A stretch of DNA of 61,340 bases from Treponema sp. (GTDB lineage: Bacteria > Spirochaetota > Spirochaetia > Treponematales > Treponemataceae): positions 1 through 61,340 of the forward strand of contig JAFZOJ010000084.1 in assembly GCA_017550685.1 (NCBI GenBank), written 5' to 3'. The notes beneath the pieces were generated by a model. The model worked only from the letters and a program-made list of their open reading frames with translations. It searched no databases and was not told where the DNA came from. The position numbers and the translations under genes were made by a program. Position 1 is the first letter of the stretch; every line of letters begins with the position of its first letter. This document shows positions 43,474-52,700 of the stretch, in pieces.

Positions 43474-44060
43474 TTTTTCAATTCTCCTATTCTCTGCTTA
43501 ATTACATCGAACCATGCGGTACCTCTATAAACATTTAATGCTTCTTCCAGACATTCTTTTTCCTGTTCTTTAGGATCTGCATCTCGCTGAATAAGAAGTC
43601 CGCCTGTTTTTGTAATTGCAGAAGGTGAACCCTGACGATAAGAATCCTGTCCACTAAAATAACCAACATAATAGATTCCAGGTTCATCAGGAACTTTAAT
43701 ATCAAAGCCGTTTACCTGCATTGAATAAGTGTTTGTCCAGTACCATACAGTCTGTCCTGACTGAAAAGAACCGTTTACATACTGCAATCTGTATCTTGAA
43801 CCAGGAGCAACCGGTGCAGAAACAAAATATGGACCTATAAGTTCCTGGTTATCAGGCGGATATTCTGAATCACACTGAGAGAAAGTCATTTGTGAATTAT
43901 TTGAATAAAAGAATACAAGGATTACAGAATTTTCCGGTGTTCCGGTTTCTGCACGTTTTTTGTAATTTATTGAACTACTACCAGAAGTAGAAAGACAGCT
44001 TGTAAGTGTCATAAGCAAGGCTACACAAACTGCTATTATTGAAAGATTTCTAGTTTTCAT
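43470..44060 (-). CDS. lipoprotein of unknown function
   Basis: A 196-residue lipoprotein with signal peptide KTRNLSIIAVCVALLMTLTS and lipobox Cys22 (LTSC). The mature part is short and beta-rich with no known motif. TAAGGAGGT precedes the ATG; the gene lies 17 bases after the protease stop and overlaps the next start codon. As part of the protease operon it may be anchored next to that protease in the envelope. Confidence 0.7.
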   Translation of the reverse strand: MKTRNLSIIAVCVALLMTLTSCLSTSGSSSINYKKRAETGTPENSVILVFFYSNNSQMTFSQCDSEYPPDNQELIGPYFVSAPVAPGSRYRLQYVNGSFQSGQTVWYWTNTYSMQVNGFDIKVPDEPGIYYVGYFSGQDSYRQGSPSAITKTGGLLIQRDADPKEQEKECLEEALNVYRGTAWFDVIKQRIGELKK

Positions 44061-44077
44061 ATTACCTCCTTAAAAAA

Positions 44078-45808
44078 CTAAAATCCGATTGTTACGAATA
44101 TATAGATTGAAGAATCTTTTCCTTCGTAAGTTGATCTCATGAATGGTTTAAACTGCCTTACTTTGTAAGCAACGCCCAATCCAGGATAGCATGAAATATT
44201 TGGATCAAATGCAATCTGAAGTCCGAATTCATAATTAATGCTCAATGCAGGTTCAAAGGTTCCAAATCCTGCAAAACCAACACCGCCCTGAGCAAATGGG
44301 CTGATAGAGAAGACATCAAAATACAGAGGAAGTCTTACAATACCCTGTGTCTGCATTCCAAACTTGCTTACACCCCGAACATCATATTTAGCAACACCAA
44401 TGCTTATACCGGCAATGTTATCAAATGCAAATACAACAAGTTCTGCGTCAAAGCCTTTTTCCTGAGACTTGTCCATAGGGAGTTCGATACCACCTTTGAA
44501 CCAGGCCATATCAAGAGCATCAATTCCTCCAAAGCTAATTCCGCCAGAGCTTGATTTCTTGTCTTTCTTATTCTTTTTCTTGCCGTCTTTAATTTCTTCC
44601 TTTTCCGGTTCCTGAATACCAGCATCTACTCTCCAAAGACCGTGTTCCTTGATCCAGGAAATGCTGAACTCTACAAGATTCTTGTCATCGGCTTCTTCGC
44701 CTTCCTGTGGTTCTTCGCCAGACTTAAAGCGGATGGTTACTTTTTCATCTGTTGATTCAACAATTTCTGTTTTATAGGCACGTGGCTTGTCATCTGTAGC
44801 ACCATACTTTTTGAAAAGCTGGTATGCACAGGCATAGCGGAGACCTTCTGCAGGGTCATAACCAAAGGCATCAGAAATCTGTGAACGAACTGATGTTGGG
44901 GCAAAGCGGAGAACAGATTCAAAATCCTTCTGTCCGTCTACTGCAGCCTTGTGATAAGAAATAAAATTAACAAGTGCTGAATAACTCTGTGTTTTATCAC
45001 TCAAAACCTTTGCGAGCTTCTGAGCACGGTCTTCGGCAGAAGCTGATTCCGGAGAAGAAATGCCGTCTATCATCTTTTTGATGATTGCAGCCGGAATAGC
45101 AAAGTTTGTAGAATCGCGGTATACAGCCTTCCAGGTGTTAATACCTACTACCTGATAATCATTTTTATTCATTACGAGGAGTGGACCACCGGAATTTCCT
45201 GAATCTACCTGTGCTGAGTGCTGAATGATTGTAGAAATCTCCGGATCAAGCAAATCCTTAATTCTTGCACGGGCATTAGTTACAGTTCCTTTTCCAAACT
45301 GCCATACAGGTTCGCTTCCAAGACCAGGATAACCTGCAGACCATACTTCCTGTCCATCCTTAAGAGCTGTTTCAGAAAGTTTAAGACCCTTCTTGAATGG
45401 CTTTTCTCCATCTTTGAATGCAAGGATTGCTATATCAATATCATCATCAGTAGCAACTACTTTTAATCCTTCATATTTTGTAATCTCGCCTGAATCTTCA
45501 TCTTCAAATTCAACTGAAGCAGATTCTGCCTGAGAAACAACATGTCTGTTTGTGATTATGTAGTTAGTACCGTCTGGAGCAATCCAGATAAAGCCGGAAC
45601 CGAATCCGCCTTCCAGATATCCATCAATGGCCTTTGAATAGGTATTATAGCCTTCGTCCTTGAGCTGTTTACTCATAGACTTAAACAAATCGATGTATTC
45701 CTGGTAATACTGCTGGCGTACAACACCTACATACGATTTAACCTGAGCAAAGACAAGACTAGGAATAAACATGCTTACAAGCACGATTCCCAAAAACAGT
45801 TTTTTCAT
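44078..45808 (-). CDS. exported trypsin-like (HtrA-type) serine protease with barrel-like C-terminal domain
   Basis: A 576-residue secreted protein. The signal peptide (KKLFLGIVLVSMFIPSLVFA) is followed by a trypsin-fold protease at about 35-260 with the full triad: His in ITNRHVVSQ, Asp in DDDIDIAILA and Ser in QVDSGNSGGPLLV. No PDZ domain is seen. A Lys/Glu-rich linker precedes about 150 residues of repeated beta-strands (ISPFAQGGVGFAGFGTFEPA, INYEFGLQIAF) that end in Phe, as outer-membrane barrels do. The start at 45808 is preferred (AAGGAT about eight bases upstream). It leads an operon with two small exported proteins. Confidence 0.78.
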   Translation of the reverse strand: MKKLFLGIVLVSMFIPSLVFAQVKSYVGVVRQQYYQEYIDLFKSMSKQLKDEGYNTYSKAIDGYLEGGFGSGFIWIAPDGTNYIITNRHVVSQAESASVEFEDEDSGEITKYEGLKVVATDDDIDIAILAFKDGEKPFKKGLKLSETALKDGQEVWSAGYPGLGSEPVWQFGKGTVTNARARIKDLLDPEISTIIQHSAQVDSGNSGGPLLVMNKNDYQVVGINTWKAVYRDSTNFAIPAAIIKKMIDGISSPESASAEDRAQKLAKVLSDKTQSYSALVNFISYHKAAVDGQKDFESVLRFAPTSVRSQISDAFGYDPAEGLRYACAYQLFKKYGATDDKPRAYKTEIVESTDEKVTIRFKSGEEPQEGEEADDKNLVEFSISWIKEHGLWRVDAGIQEPEKEEIKDGKKKNKKDKKSSSGGISFGGIDALDMAWFKGGIELPMDKSQEKGFDAELVVFAFDNIAGISIGVAKYDVRGVSKFGMQTQGIVRLPLYFDVFSISPFAQGGVGFAGFGTFEPALSINYEFGLQIAFDPNISCYPGLGVAYKVRQFKPFMRSTYEGKDSSIYIFVTIGF

Positions 45809-46043
45809 TTTGTCCATCCTTTTAGTTAATTTACGTTTTTCAACATCTATAATTATACCTTGTTTATTATGAATGTTCAACAAAAAAGCCTGCGGCGAAA
45901 AAGCGCGGAAAATGGAGCGGGACCAACAGTAAAATACTATGTCTACGACGCGTAGGTTGTATCAGACAACGACTGGTGATAATCTTATCATCAATTAGAG
46001 CTCTAAAAAATAAAAGCGCAATAATGCGCACAAGGAGACACAA

Positions 46044-46628
46044 ATGGATAATTATATTACCGGCGCAACAATCAAACGTCTGCGCGAAAATAAAAAAATG
46101 ACTCAGGACGAACTTGCAAATAAAATTTTTGTAAGCAACAAAACAATAAGTAAATGGGAAAATGGTCACGGACTTCCGGACATTTCGTTACTGGAACCAC
46201 TGGCAAAAGCCCTGGATATTTCTGTAATAGAATTGTTTTCGGGAAACGAAGTTCGTAATAAAAACCGCAGCTTCAATATGAAAAAAATTCTGTACTACAC
46301 CTGCCCAATCTGCGGCAACGTAATTCAGGCAACAGGCGAGGCTGTCATAAGCTGCTGTGGAATTGTACTGCCCCCACAAGAAGCAGAAAATTCAGAAGAC
46401 GACGATCACAAAATCAACCTTGAAAAAGTTGAAGATGAATATTATGTAACAGTGAATCACCCTATGACCAAAGACCATTACATTTCGTTCATCGCCGCTG
46501 TTGGTGACAACAATGTTCAGTTCGTAAAGCTGTATCCCGAAAGCTCAGCAGAAGCTCGCTTTAAAATAAGCCGGGTCAGGTTTATACTTGTTTACTGTAA
46601 TCATCACGGATTGTTCAGGAAGGATTAG
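46044..46628 (+). CDS. XRE regulator fused to a desulfoferrodoxin-like domain
   Basis: A 194-residue protein. Residues 8-62 are an XRE helix-turn-helix (IKRLRENKKMTQDELANKIF, SKWENG). Residues 88-110 form a desulforedoxin-like iron or zinc knuckle (CPICGN ... CCG). Residues 130-194 resemble the superoxide-reductase centre (NHPMTKDHYISFIAAV, YCNHHGLFRK), with the usual His and Cys ligands mostly kept. It is probably a redox- or iron-responsive regulator. CAAGGAGA precedes the ATG. Confidence 0.8.
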   Translation: MDNYITGATIKRLRENKKMTQDELANKIFVSNKTISKWENGHGLPDISLLEPLAKALDISVIELFSGNEVRNKNRSFNMKKILYYTCPICGNVIQATGEAVISCCGIVLPPQEAENSEDDDHKINLEKVEDEYYVTVNHPMTKDHYISFIAAVGDNNVQFVKLYPESSAEARFKISRVRFILVYCNHHGLFRKD

Positions 46629-46668
46629 TTTTTTAAGCTCTGATCCAGAGGGCCTCAGGCCCTTACCT

Positions 46669-47094
46669 TTATTCTTCAGCCATAACCCACTGACACATTC
46701 CGCAGCCATACATATCATTCGGGCGGGTAACAAATCCAAACTTTTTATAAAATTCTTCCTTGCCTTGAGCAGCCATCAGGCTAACCATCTTTTTGTAGCC
46801 GGGCTTGAGCTGCCCTTTGATATAAGCCATGATATCTTCCATAAGCTTGCGCCCAAGTCCCTGCCCCTGATAATCAGGGTGAACTATAACATCGGCAATA
46901 TAAACAACATAACCAAAGTCAGTTATCACGCGTGCCAGCGCAATCACCTTTCCATCTTTTCTAAACACAGAAAGGTATGCAGAATGCTTAATCCCCTCAA
47001 CAGCCTGTTCCAGCGGAAACTCCGACCATTCCACAAGCCTTCGCATTTCCATATATTCTTCCGGCGTAATATAATCTGTAATTTCGTATTCCAT
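46669..47094 (-). CDS. GNAT-family N-acetyltransferase
   Basis: A 141-residue acetyltransferase. The acetyl-CoA-binding loop is IVHPDYQGQGLGRKLMEDIM (about residue 71-90), and EFYKKFGFVTRP forms the last conserved strand. The substrate is not known. It is the downstream partner of the nucleotidase gene (one base apart). A short palindrome GGGCCTCAGGCCC lies in the gap to the preceding convergent gene. Confidence 0.82.
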   Translation of the reverse strand: MEYEITDYITPEEYMEMRRLVEWSEFPLEQAVEGIKHSAYLSVFRKDGKVIALARVITDFGYVVYIADVIVHPDYQGQGLGRKLMEDIMAYIKGQLKPGYKKMVSLMAAQGKEEFYKKFGFVTRPNDMYGCGMCQWVMAEE

Positions 47095-47095
47095 T

Positions 47096-47692
47096 TTATT
47101 TCACACTCTCCTTTATAGTTTTCCAGTCGAAACAGCGTTTGTAATTAGCTGTAGGGAATTCACACTCCTGGTTCCATGGACGGTCAACAACCATAACTTT
47201 AAGGTCCGGCAGATGATCAAAAAACTTAAACGCATTCGGCGAATCTTCAATTGCATAATCAAAGTGCATTTTGTAGTAGTCTTCAAGCTCTAAGCTAAAG
47301 GTGCTGCCTTTTAAAAAGTTATCGCGTCCATATTTATTTAGACAGTACAAGTCTACCCGATCAAGCCCATGCTCATTAAGCCAGGTACGTGAAGTATCAA
47401 AGGTACTGAATGCCCGGCCAGTTATAATCTTTACATTATGCCCTGCGTCAATCCATTCATTAACAGTTTTAATCGCACCGGGAGTTTCTTCAAAAGAAAG
47501 AAGCGCCTCCGGCTTGTGAGCAATAATCATCATTTTTTCATAATCTTCATCAGACAACGAAAACGACTTTTGCAAATTGAAATATTTGATTTTTTCATAA
47601 GGAATATCCAATCCAAAAAGATCAACAATCAGCTTAGAAAAATACCTCGCCGTCTCGCAAAGGCAATCATCAAAATCAACGTAAATGTTCAT
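47096..47692 (-). CDS. 5'(3')-deoxyribonucleotidase-like HAD hydrolase
   Basis: A 198-residue HAD phosphatase of the 5'(3')-deoxyribonucleotidase (NT5C) type. Motif I is YVDFDDCLCET (nucleophile Asp8 of the ATG at 47692), motif II is IITGR, and the loading motif is DYAIEDSPNAF. The second ATG (47692, MNIYVDF) is preferred over 47698. It should remove phosphate from a nucleotide. It pairs with the downstream GNAT. Confidence 0.82.
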   Translation of the reverse strand: MNIYVDFDDCLCETARYFSKLIVDLFGLDIPYEKIKYFNLQKSFSLSDEDYEKMMIIAHKPEALLSFEETPGAIKTVNEWIDAGHNVKIITGRAFSTFDTSRTWLNEHGLDRVDLYCLNKYGRDNFLKGSTFSLELEDYYKMHFDYAIEDSPNAFKFFDHLPDLKVMVVDRPWNQECEFPTANYKRCFDWKTIKESVK

Positions 47693-47774
47693 GCCCACAT
47701 TATACCATACAAACCGCGCAAAGCACTGATTAATTTTTTGAATTCATGCTAAAATAATTTCAAAGGAAACAAAA

Positions 47775-48077
47775 ATGGTAAAACACATTATTTTATGGGC
47801 ACTAAAAGAAATGTCCGACTCCGAAAAAGCCTCCGTCAAACAGGGCATCAAAGAAGGTCTCGAAGGTCTTAAAGGAAAAATCCCCGGCTTAGTAGATATT
47901 AAAGTGAATGCAACCGGCCGCCTCCCTTCTTCCACCGCCGACTTAATGCTCGACTCAACCTTTGAATCTGAAGAAGCGCTTAAAAGTTATTCAAAACACC
48001 CGGAGCACGTTGCCGTTGCAGATGCAAAAGTAAGACCGTTTACTGCAAGCAGGGCGTGTCTGGATTTTGAAATTTAA
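47775..48077 (+). CDS. Dabb-family (stress-responsive A/B barrel) protein
   Basis: A 100-residue protein of the Dabb (dimeric alpha/beta barrel) family: it starts VKHIILWALKEMSDSEK, and the middle and end (DLMLDSTFESEEALKSYSKH, PEHVAVADAKVRPF) are diagnostic. Members are small, often dimeric proteins with unclear, stress-linked roles. AAAGGA lies upstream. A hairpin follows 13 bases after its stop. Confidence 0.85.
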   Translation: MVKHIILWALKEMSDSEKASVKQGIKEGLEGLKGKIPGLVDIKVNATGRLPSSTADLMLDSTFESEEALKSYSKHPEHVAVADAKVRPFTASRACLDFEI

Positions 48078-48090
48078 AATGTAAATAAAA

Positions 48091-48117
48091 AACGCCAGCC
48101 CAATTGGAACTGGCGTT
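48091..48117 (-). terminator. hairpin terminator downstream of the carB remnant
   Basis: AACGCCAG (48091-48098) pairs with CTGGCGTT (48110-48117); in minus-strand orientation it is followed by TTTTTATTT. Confidence 0.65.
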
Positions 48118-48122
48118 CTAAA

Positions 48123-48150
48123 GATCCCCGGGTCAAGCCCGAGGATGACA
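48123..48150. repeat. dispersed palindromic repeat, family A
   Basis: GATCCCCGGGTCAAGCCCGA followed by GGATGACA, between the terminator and the carB stop. Confidence 0.75.
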
Positions 48151-48161
48151 TTAGTTGTTTT

Positions 48162-48478
48162 TTATTTAATCAAACTGTGATATTCCTGCAGAGACTTAAC
48201 TCCACCTTCACCACCGTTACCGTTCTTAACTGACTCAATACCCTTAACAGCAGCAAGAGCCCCTGCCAGAGTTGTGATGTAACTTACCTTATACTTCAAA
48301 CAAGCCTTACGGATTGTCTTACGGTCTTCTGCGTAGTTTCTCTTAGCTTTTGGTGTATTGATTACAAGGCAAACTTCCTTGTTCATAATCAGGTCTACAA
48401 CGTCCGGGCGGCCGGCACCAATCTTGTTTACAACTTCACACTTGATGTTGTTTGCGTTGTAGAAGTCTGAAATAATGA
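48162..48478 (-). pseudogene. carB: carB 3' fragment (carbamoyl-phosphate synthase large subunit, truncated)
   Basis: About 105 C-terminal residues of the CarB large subunit: FYNANNIKCEVVNKIGAGRP, then VCLVINTPKAKRNYAEDRKT and the MGS-like allosteric domain end (YITTLAGALAAVKGIESVK). Homology stops near 48470-48480, in the middle of the domain, and no start or ATP-grasp part is present. This marks either the edge of an inserted island or a deletion. The rest of carB may continue beyond the island, outside this window. The reading frame has an internal ATG at 48386 which is not the native start. Confidence 0.85.
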
Positions 48479-48641
48479 GGGGAAAAGCCTTTCCCCTGGG
48501 TTCAGTTCATCATCACCTGTTGCGGTCTTCACCGCACCCCTTTCGCCTAGGGCTCCGCCCTAAAACCCGAAAAGTAAATTGCTATCTCAATTTGCTATTA
48601 CTTTCAAAAAGACATCACCCTATCAAATGGATTAGATTCTA
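48479..48641. other. island boundary region with hairpins
   Basis: The 160 bases between the carB break and the DUF1016 gene contain GGGGAAAAGCCTTTCCCC (48479-48496), a GCGGTCTTCACCGC hairpin, and a CTAGGGC/GCCCTA hairpin followed by CCCGAAAAG. No gene is supported; the sequence is GC-richer than the AT-rich island that follows. Possibly the end of an integrated element. Confidence 0.5.
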
Positions 48642-49688
48642 TTAATCTTCCTCTAGTAAATCTTCTAATTCTTTTTGCAATTGTTCCCTATTAGGTAAAT
48701 ATAATTGATATTTGCTTACAAAAAGATTATTCTCCAACCCTTGTGTAGCATATTCCATAAGTAATTGATCTTTATATGCACCAAGAACAATCCCAATTGG
48801 AGGATTATCTCCATCTGTATTTTTTTCAGTCTTAAAATAATTTAGGTACAAATTCATTTGACCAATATCATAATGTTCTATTTCCCCACGTTTTAAATCT
48901 ATCAAAACAAAACACTTCAAAATATGATGATAAAAAACAAGGTCTACTTTGAAAATACGACTTCCTATTTGCATTTTATATTGTTTTCCTACAAATGCAA
49001 AACCCTTTCCTAGTTCAAGTAGAAATTTCTGAAGATGTGAAACAAGGGCGTTTTCTAAATCACCTTCTAAATAAGTGTCTTTCTTTTCTATACCAGTAAA
49101 CTCAAGAACATACGGATCTTTTAAGATATCCTCGGGAGTTTGAATTTGTTGTCCTTTCTTTGCTAGCAAAAGTACCTGATTTTTATCTTTACTAATTGCA
49201 AGTCGATGAAACAACATGCTTTTCATTTGTCGACGAAGCTCTCGTACATTCCATCCTTCATTTTCGCATTCTTTGATATAAAAACCGATTTCAAGTTTAT
49301 CATCAAGTTTTAAGATTTCCTGATAATGACTCCATGTCAATTTTACAGACATTGTCTGTAAAATTGGGAAAGTGAGATACAATTTACGCATTGAGTTGAT
49401 ATTGCTATGACTAAAACCTTTCCCATATCTAACAGTCAAATCCTGAGATAGAGTTTGAAGCAGTTTTTTTCCATACTCAGCACGTTCTTTACCATTTTGC
49501 TCATATTCGACAATATATTTCCCAATTTGCCAATAAACTTGTACCATAACATTATTTACAGTTTTGGCAATTTTGGAACGTGCAGATTCTAAAAGTTTCC
49601 CAATTGAATTTATGAGTAAATCATAATCGTTATTCTTATTATCTAAGATTATAGAACTTTTGATATTGTTCGAGTCTTTTTTTGGCAT
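48642..49688 (-). CDS. DUF1016/YhcG-family PD-(D/E)xK nuclease-domain protein
   Basis: A 348-residue protein of the DUF1016 (YhcG) family. The N-terminal helical domain has YWQIGKYIVEYEQNGKERAE and YGKGFSHSNINSMRKLYLTF; the C-terminal PD-(D/E)xK nuclease fold has the core KVDLVFYH ... FVLIDLKRGEIEHYDIGQM (Asp, Asp and Lys in the expected positions). The family turns up often in restriction-modification and defence loci. It sits 25 bases after the big STAND gene, in the same direction, at the near edge of the island. Confidence 0.88.
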   Translation of the reverse strand: MPKKDSNNIKSSIILDNKNNDYDLLINSIGKLLESARSKIAKTVNNVMVQVYWQIGKYIVEYEQNGKERAEYGKKLLQTLSQDLTVRYGKGFSHSNINSMRKLYLTFPILQTMSVKLTWSHYQEILKLDDKLEIGFYIKECENEGWNVRELRRQMKSMLFHRLAISKDKNQVLLLAKKGQQIQTPEDILKDPYVLEFTGIEKKDTYLEGDLENALVSHLQKFLLELGKGFAFVGKQYKMQIGSRIFKVDLVFYHHILKCFVLIDLKRGEIEHYDIGQMNLYLNYFKTEKNTDGDNPPIGIVLGAYKDQLLMEYATQGLENNLFVSKYQLYLPNREQLQKELEDLLEED

Positions 49689-49713
49689 TTTCTCTTCTCA
49701 CTCCCATTTTGAT

Positions 49714-52700
49714 TTAAAGAATATTATCTTTCAACATATATCCTAAAACTGATTGCTTTTTTATTAAATAGTCTAAAATGTTGATTATTTCCCTTTTTCT
49801 TATGCCATTTGTTCGTATTACAGATAAATTTTCATAAATATACTTTTTTGTAATCTGTTCGAGATAATAAGTGTTACTATTCTCATTTGTATTATTTGTA
49901 CAATTCTTAGCAATAATCGCTAACCATGTTATTCCATCATTTAAATATTTACTTCCTGCTCCGTAAAAAATGTATGAAAAATATTCAATTACACTTTCAT
50001 ATGATTTCAATGATTCCCCAATTTTTTTGAAAAATGCTTTTCCATCTGAATTAAAAGAATGCCAATCTTTCGCTTTTTCATTCCATTGTACTGAATTAAA
50101 AAGATATGCTTGAAGAATCTTTGAATTTTTCTTACTACTAGGTGAATTAAATATTTCAACAATTCTTGGATAAAATTGATTCCAAATAATCCAAAAGGAA
50201 TCGAGTTTTTTCAATTCATCTTCTGCATAAATAAAATATTTTAGCAAATCTTCATAAAAATTTTGATTAGATAAATTATTAATAAAAACCTCTAAGTATT
50301 CTTTTATATCAGATTCAGGCACTAAGAGTAGTATTTTTGTCAAATTTTCAATAAGGAAATATGAATTTCTGAAATCTTTATCATGAGATACTTCATTTTC
50401 TTGTAGCAAATAAAAACTTCTTTCTGTTATTTTTTTTATAAAACTCTTATTTGAAAAAACATCTTCTCTAATAAGGAAGAGAATATTTGCAATAGCATCC
50501 ATACTTAATTTCCCAAAATCAATTTCAGAAAACCCTTTAAATGTTTCCGAAAGGTAATTATTGAAAACTTCAGAATGATTTTTTATAAAGACATCAATAT
50601 AGTTATCATTTTCTGGCTCTCTGTACAATAAGTCTCTAATTTGAAAACAATAATCATTCCAGTCAGAAATTAAATATAAATATGTTTCCATAAAAAGAAG
50701 TATTTCTTCTATCGAAAAGTTTTCTTTAATACTTGACAATAAAAATTCCTTATACTCTTTGTCGCCAGAAGATACTATCAATAAATTCATCATTAGTATT
50801 TGGTTAATCAAATTAAAATCTTGAGATAAACAATCTAAAGATAACAAATTTGGAACAACAGAAATACATTCTATTGTTCCATCCCCAAGTTGATACGAAT
50901 AATTTTTATTAAATGGTAAACTCGCAAATGAAAGTATTATTTCCTTACAATAATTTAAATCTTCAATTGAAAGAGAATCTTTGTAATCTCGAATTAAACA
51001 AGCAGTCGCTTTCGGGAATATATTATGATTTAAAATCCAGAATGTATTTTCATCAAGTGGTGAAAACACTTCTTTCTTTATAGGTCTATGTAATTTTAAT
51101 TTCTTTTCTAACTCTTTTATTTCTTCTATTACTAAAGATGGATTGCTTGAATATTCACTCTGTTCTGCTCGTTTATCTTTCTTCCATTCATAATTTATCC
51201 AATTACTTAAAGATAAATGAGGCATATCTTCATATATCTGTTTATCTTTAATCTGTTTGTATTTTTGTAATTTTTCATCAATAACCGGATAAAAAGCTAC
51301 ATAATCTTTTCCGTCGATTGAAATAGATTTTATATCTCGCTTTCTTCCATCCATTGATGCAAGTCTAAATCTCCAATTTTTGTCATCATCAGATTGTTCC
51401 TCTTCCGGAGGTAATTCTGAATAATATTTGTCTAATAAAGCATATATTTCAGTCTGTCGTTGTTTTACCTGTATTTCTTGTTCAGATTCGAAAAGCTTAA
51501 ACTGATACATATATGCTATTTCTTGTAATGAATTCTTTCTGAATTCTTGCTTGCATGTTTCAATCCGTTCTTTTGCATATTTTAATGAATGTCCATATGC
51601 TCCAATTTCATATAACGATTTTGCTTCATATTCATGAAATGCTCTTATGAAATCCATTTCAATAAAATCTCTAACAGAAATAAGAATTTTCCCAATTGAA
51701 TATAACTCTTTATATCTAAATAAAACTACGCTACAAACAACAGCAGATAAAGCAACTGTTTTGCTATTTTTAAGAATATAAATAAGTTTTTCTTTTATTT
51801 CCGTAATACTTTCTTTTTTTAGATTATTAATGAAATAATCCTCCAAAGCCATCAATATGCACTGTAGTAAATATGGTGTTGTTCCAACAGTTCCTCTAAA
51901 CATAGTCCAAAAGGGATTACTTGAATATTGTTTAATCTGTTTTCCTTCAATACTTAAAAAAACTTCTTTTATGCCATTCTGATTGATATTAATATAATTC
52001 TCAGTACATTTATTAAAAAAAGAAATTATAAAATCTATTGTTTTATTGTAATCAATTAAAAGCAACATAGAAATTGGCGTATGTAATGCGCTCGCTGGAA
52101 ATGAATCTGTTTTAAAATGCCCCTCAACGCTATACTCTTCTTCTATTTCAAGATGTGTTCGAAAAGTAACAAATGAATTAATATTTGGCTGAATCTGTTT
52201 AGTCCAATAAAAATCTGCTAATTCCAAAACTTTATTAGGAAGCACACCCAAAATTGTAGAATACTTTATATCCTTTAATATTTCCCAAATAAAACTAGAA
52301 TACTTATCTCCATGCTCTTTCCATTTATTTTTTAAGACCTCATCAAACAGATTTGATAATTCTAATTTGATTTCCTTTGCACTATTTGAAAGTATTATAA
52401 ATATATCTTTTTCTATTTTTGAATATCTCCAATGTTCCTCTTGTTCTTGTTCCCAATTATAAAACTCCAGAACCATTAAAGCCGCTTGCCTCGTCGTAAC
52501 TCCTTGTTTATTTTTATTAATCCAGTCCTTAAACAAAGGAAAGAAAATAGGAAGTTTATCAATTCCTATTACATTCTTTTTCTTATAGACATAATCTATA
52601 AAACAATTCCAACCAGAACCTTTTGGACATGTAAAAAATGATGCTAATGTATATAATGAATGATCAAGATTAAAAAGATTAATTAATTCCTCATCAAGAG

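Noticed and set aside
48162..48386. Treating the carB end as an intact small gene starting at the ATG 48386
   Set aside because: The CarB homology continues upstream of that ATG in the same frame to about 48,478, so it is a broken gene and not a small protein.
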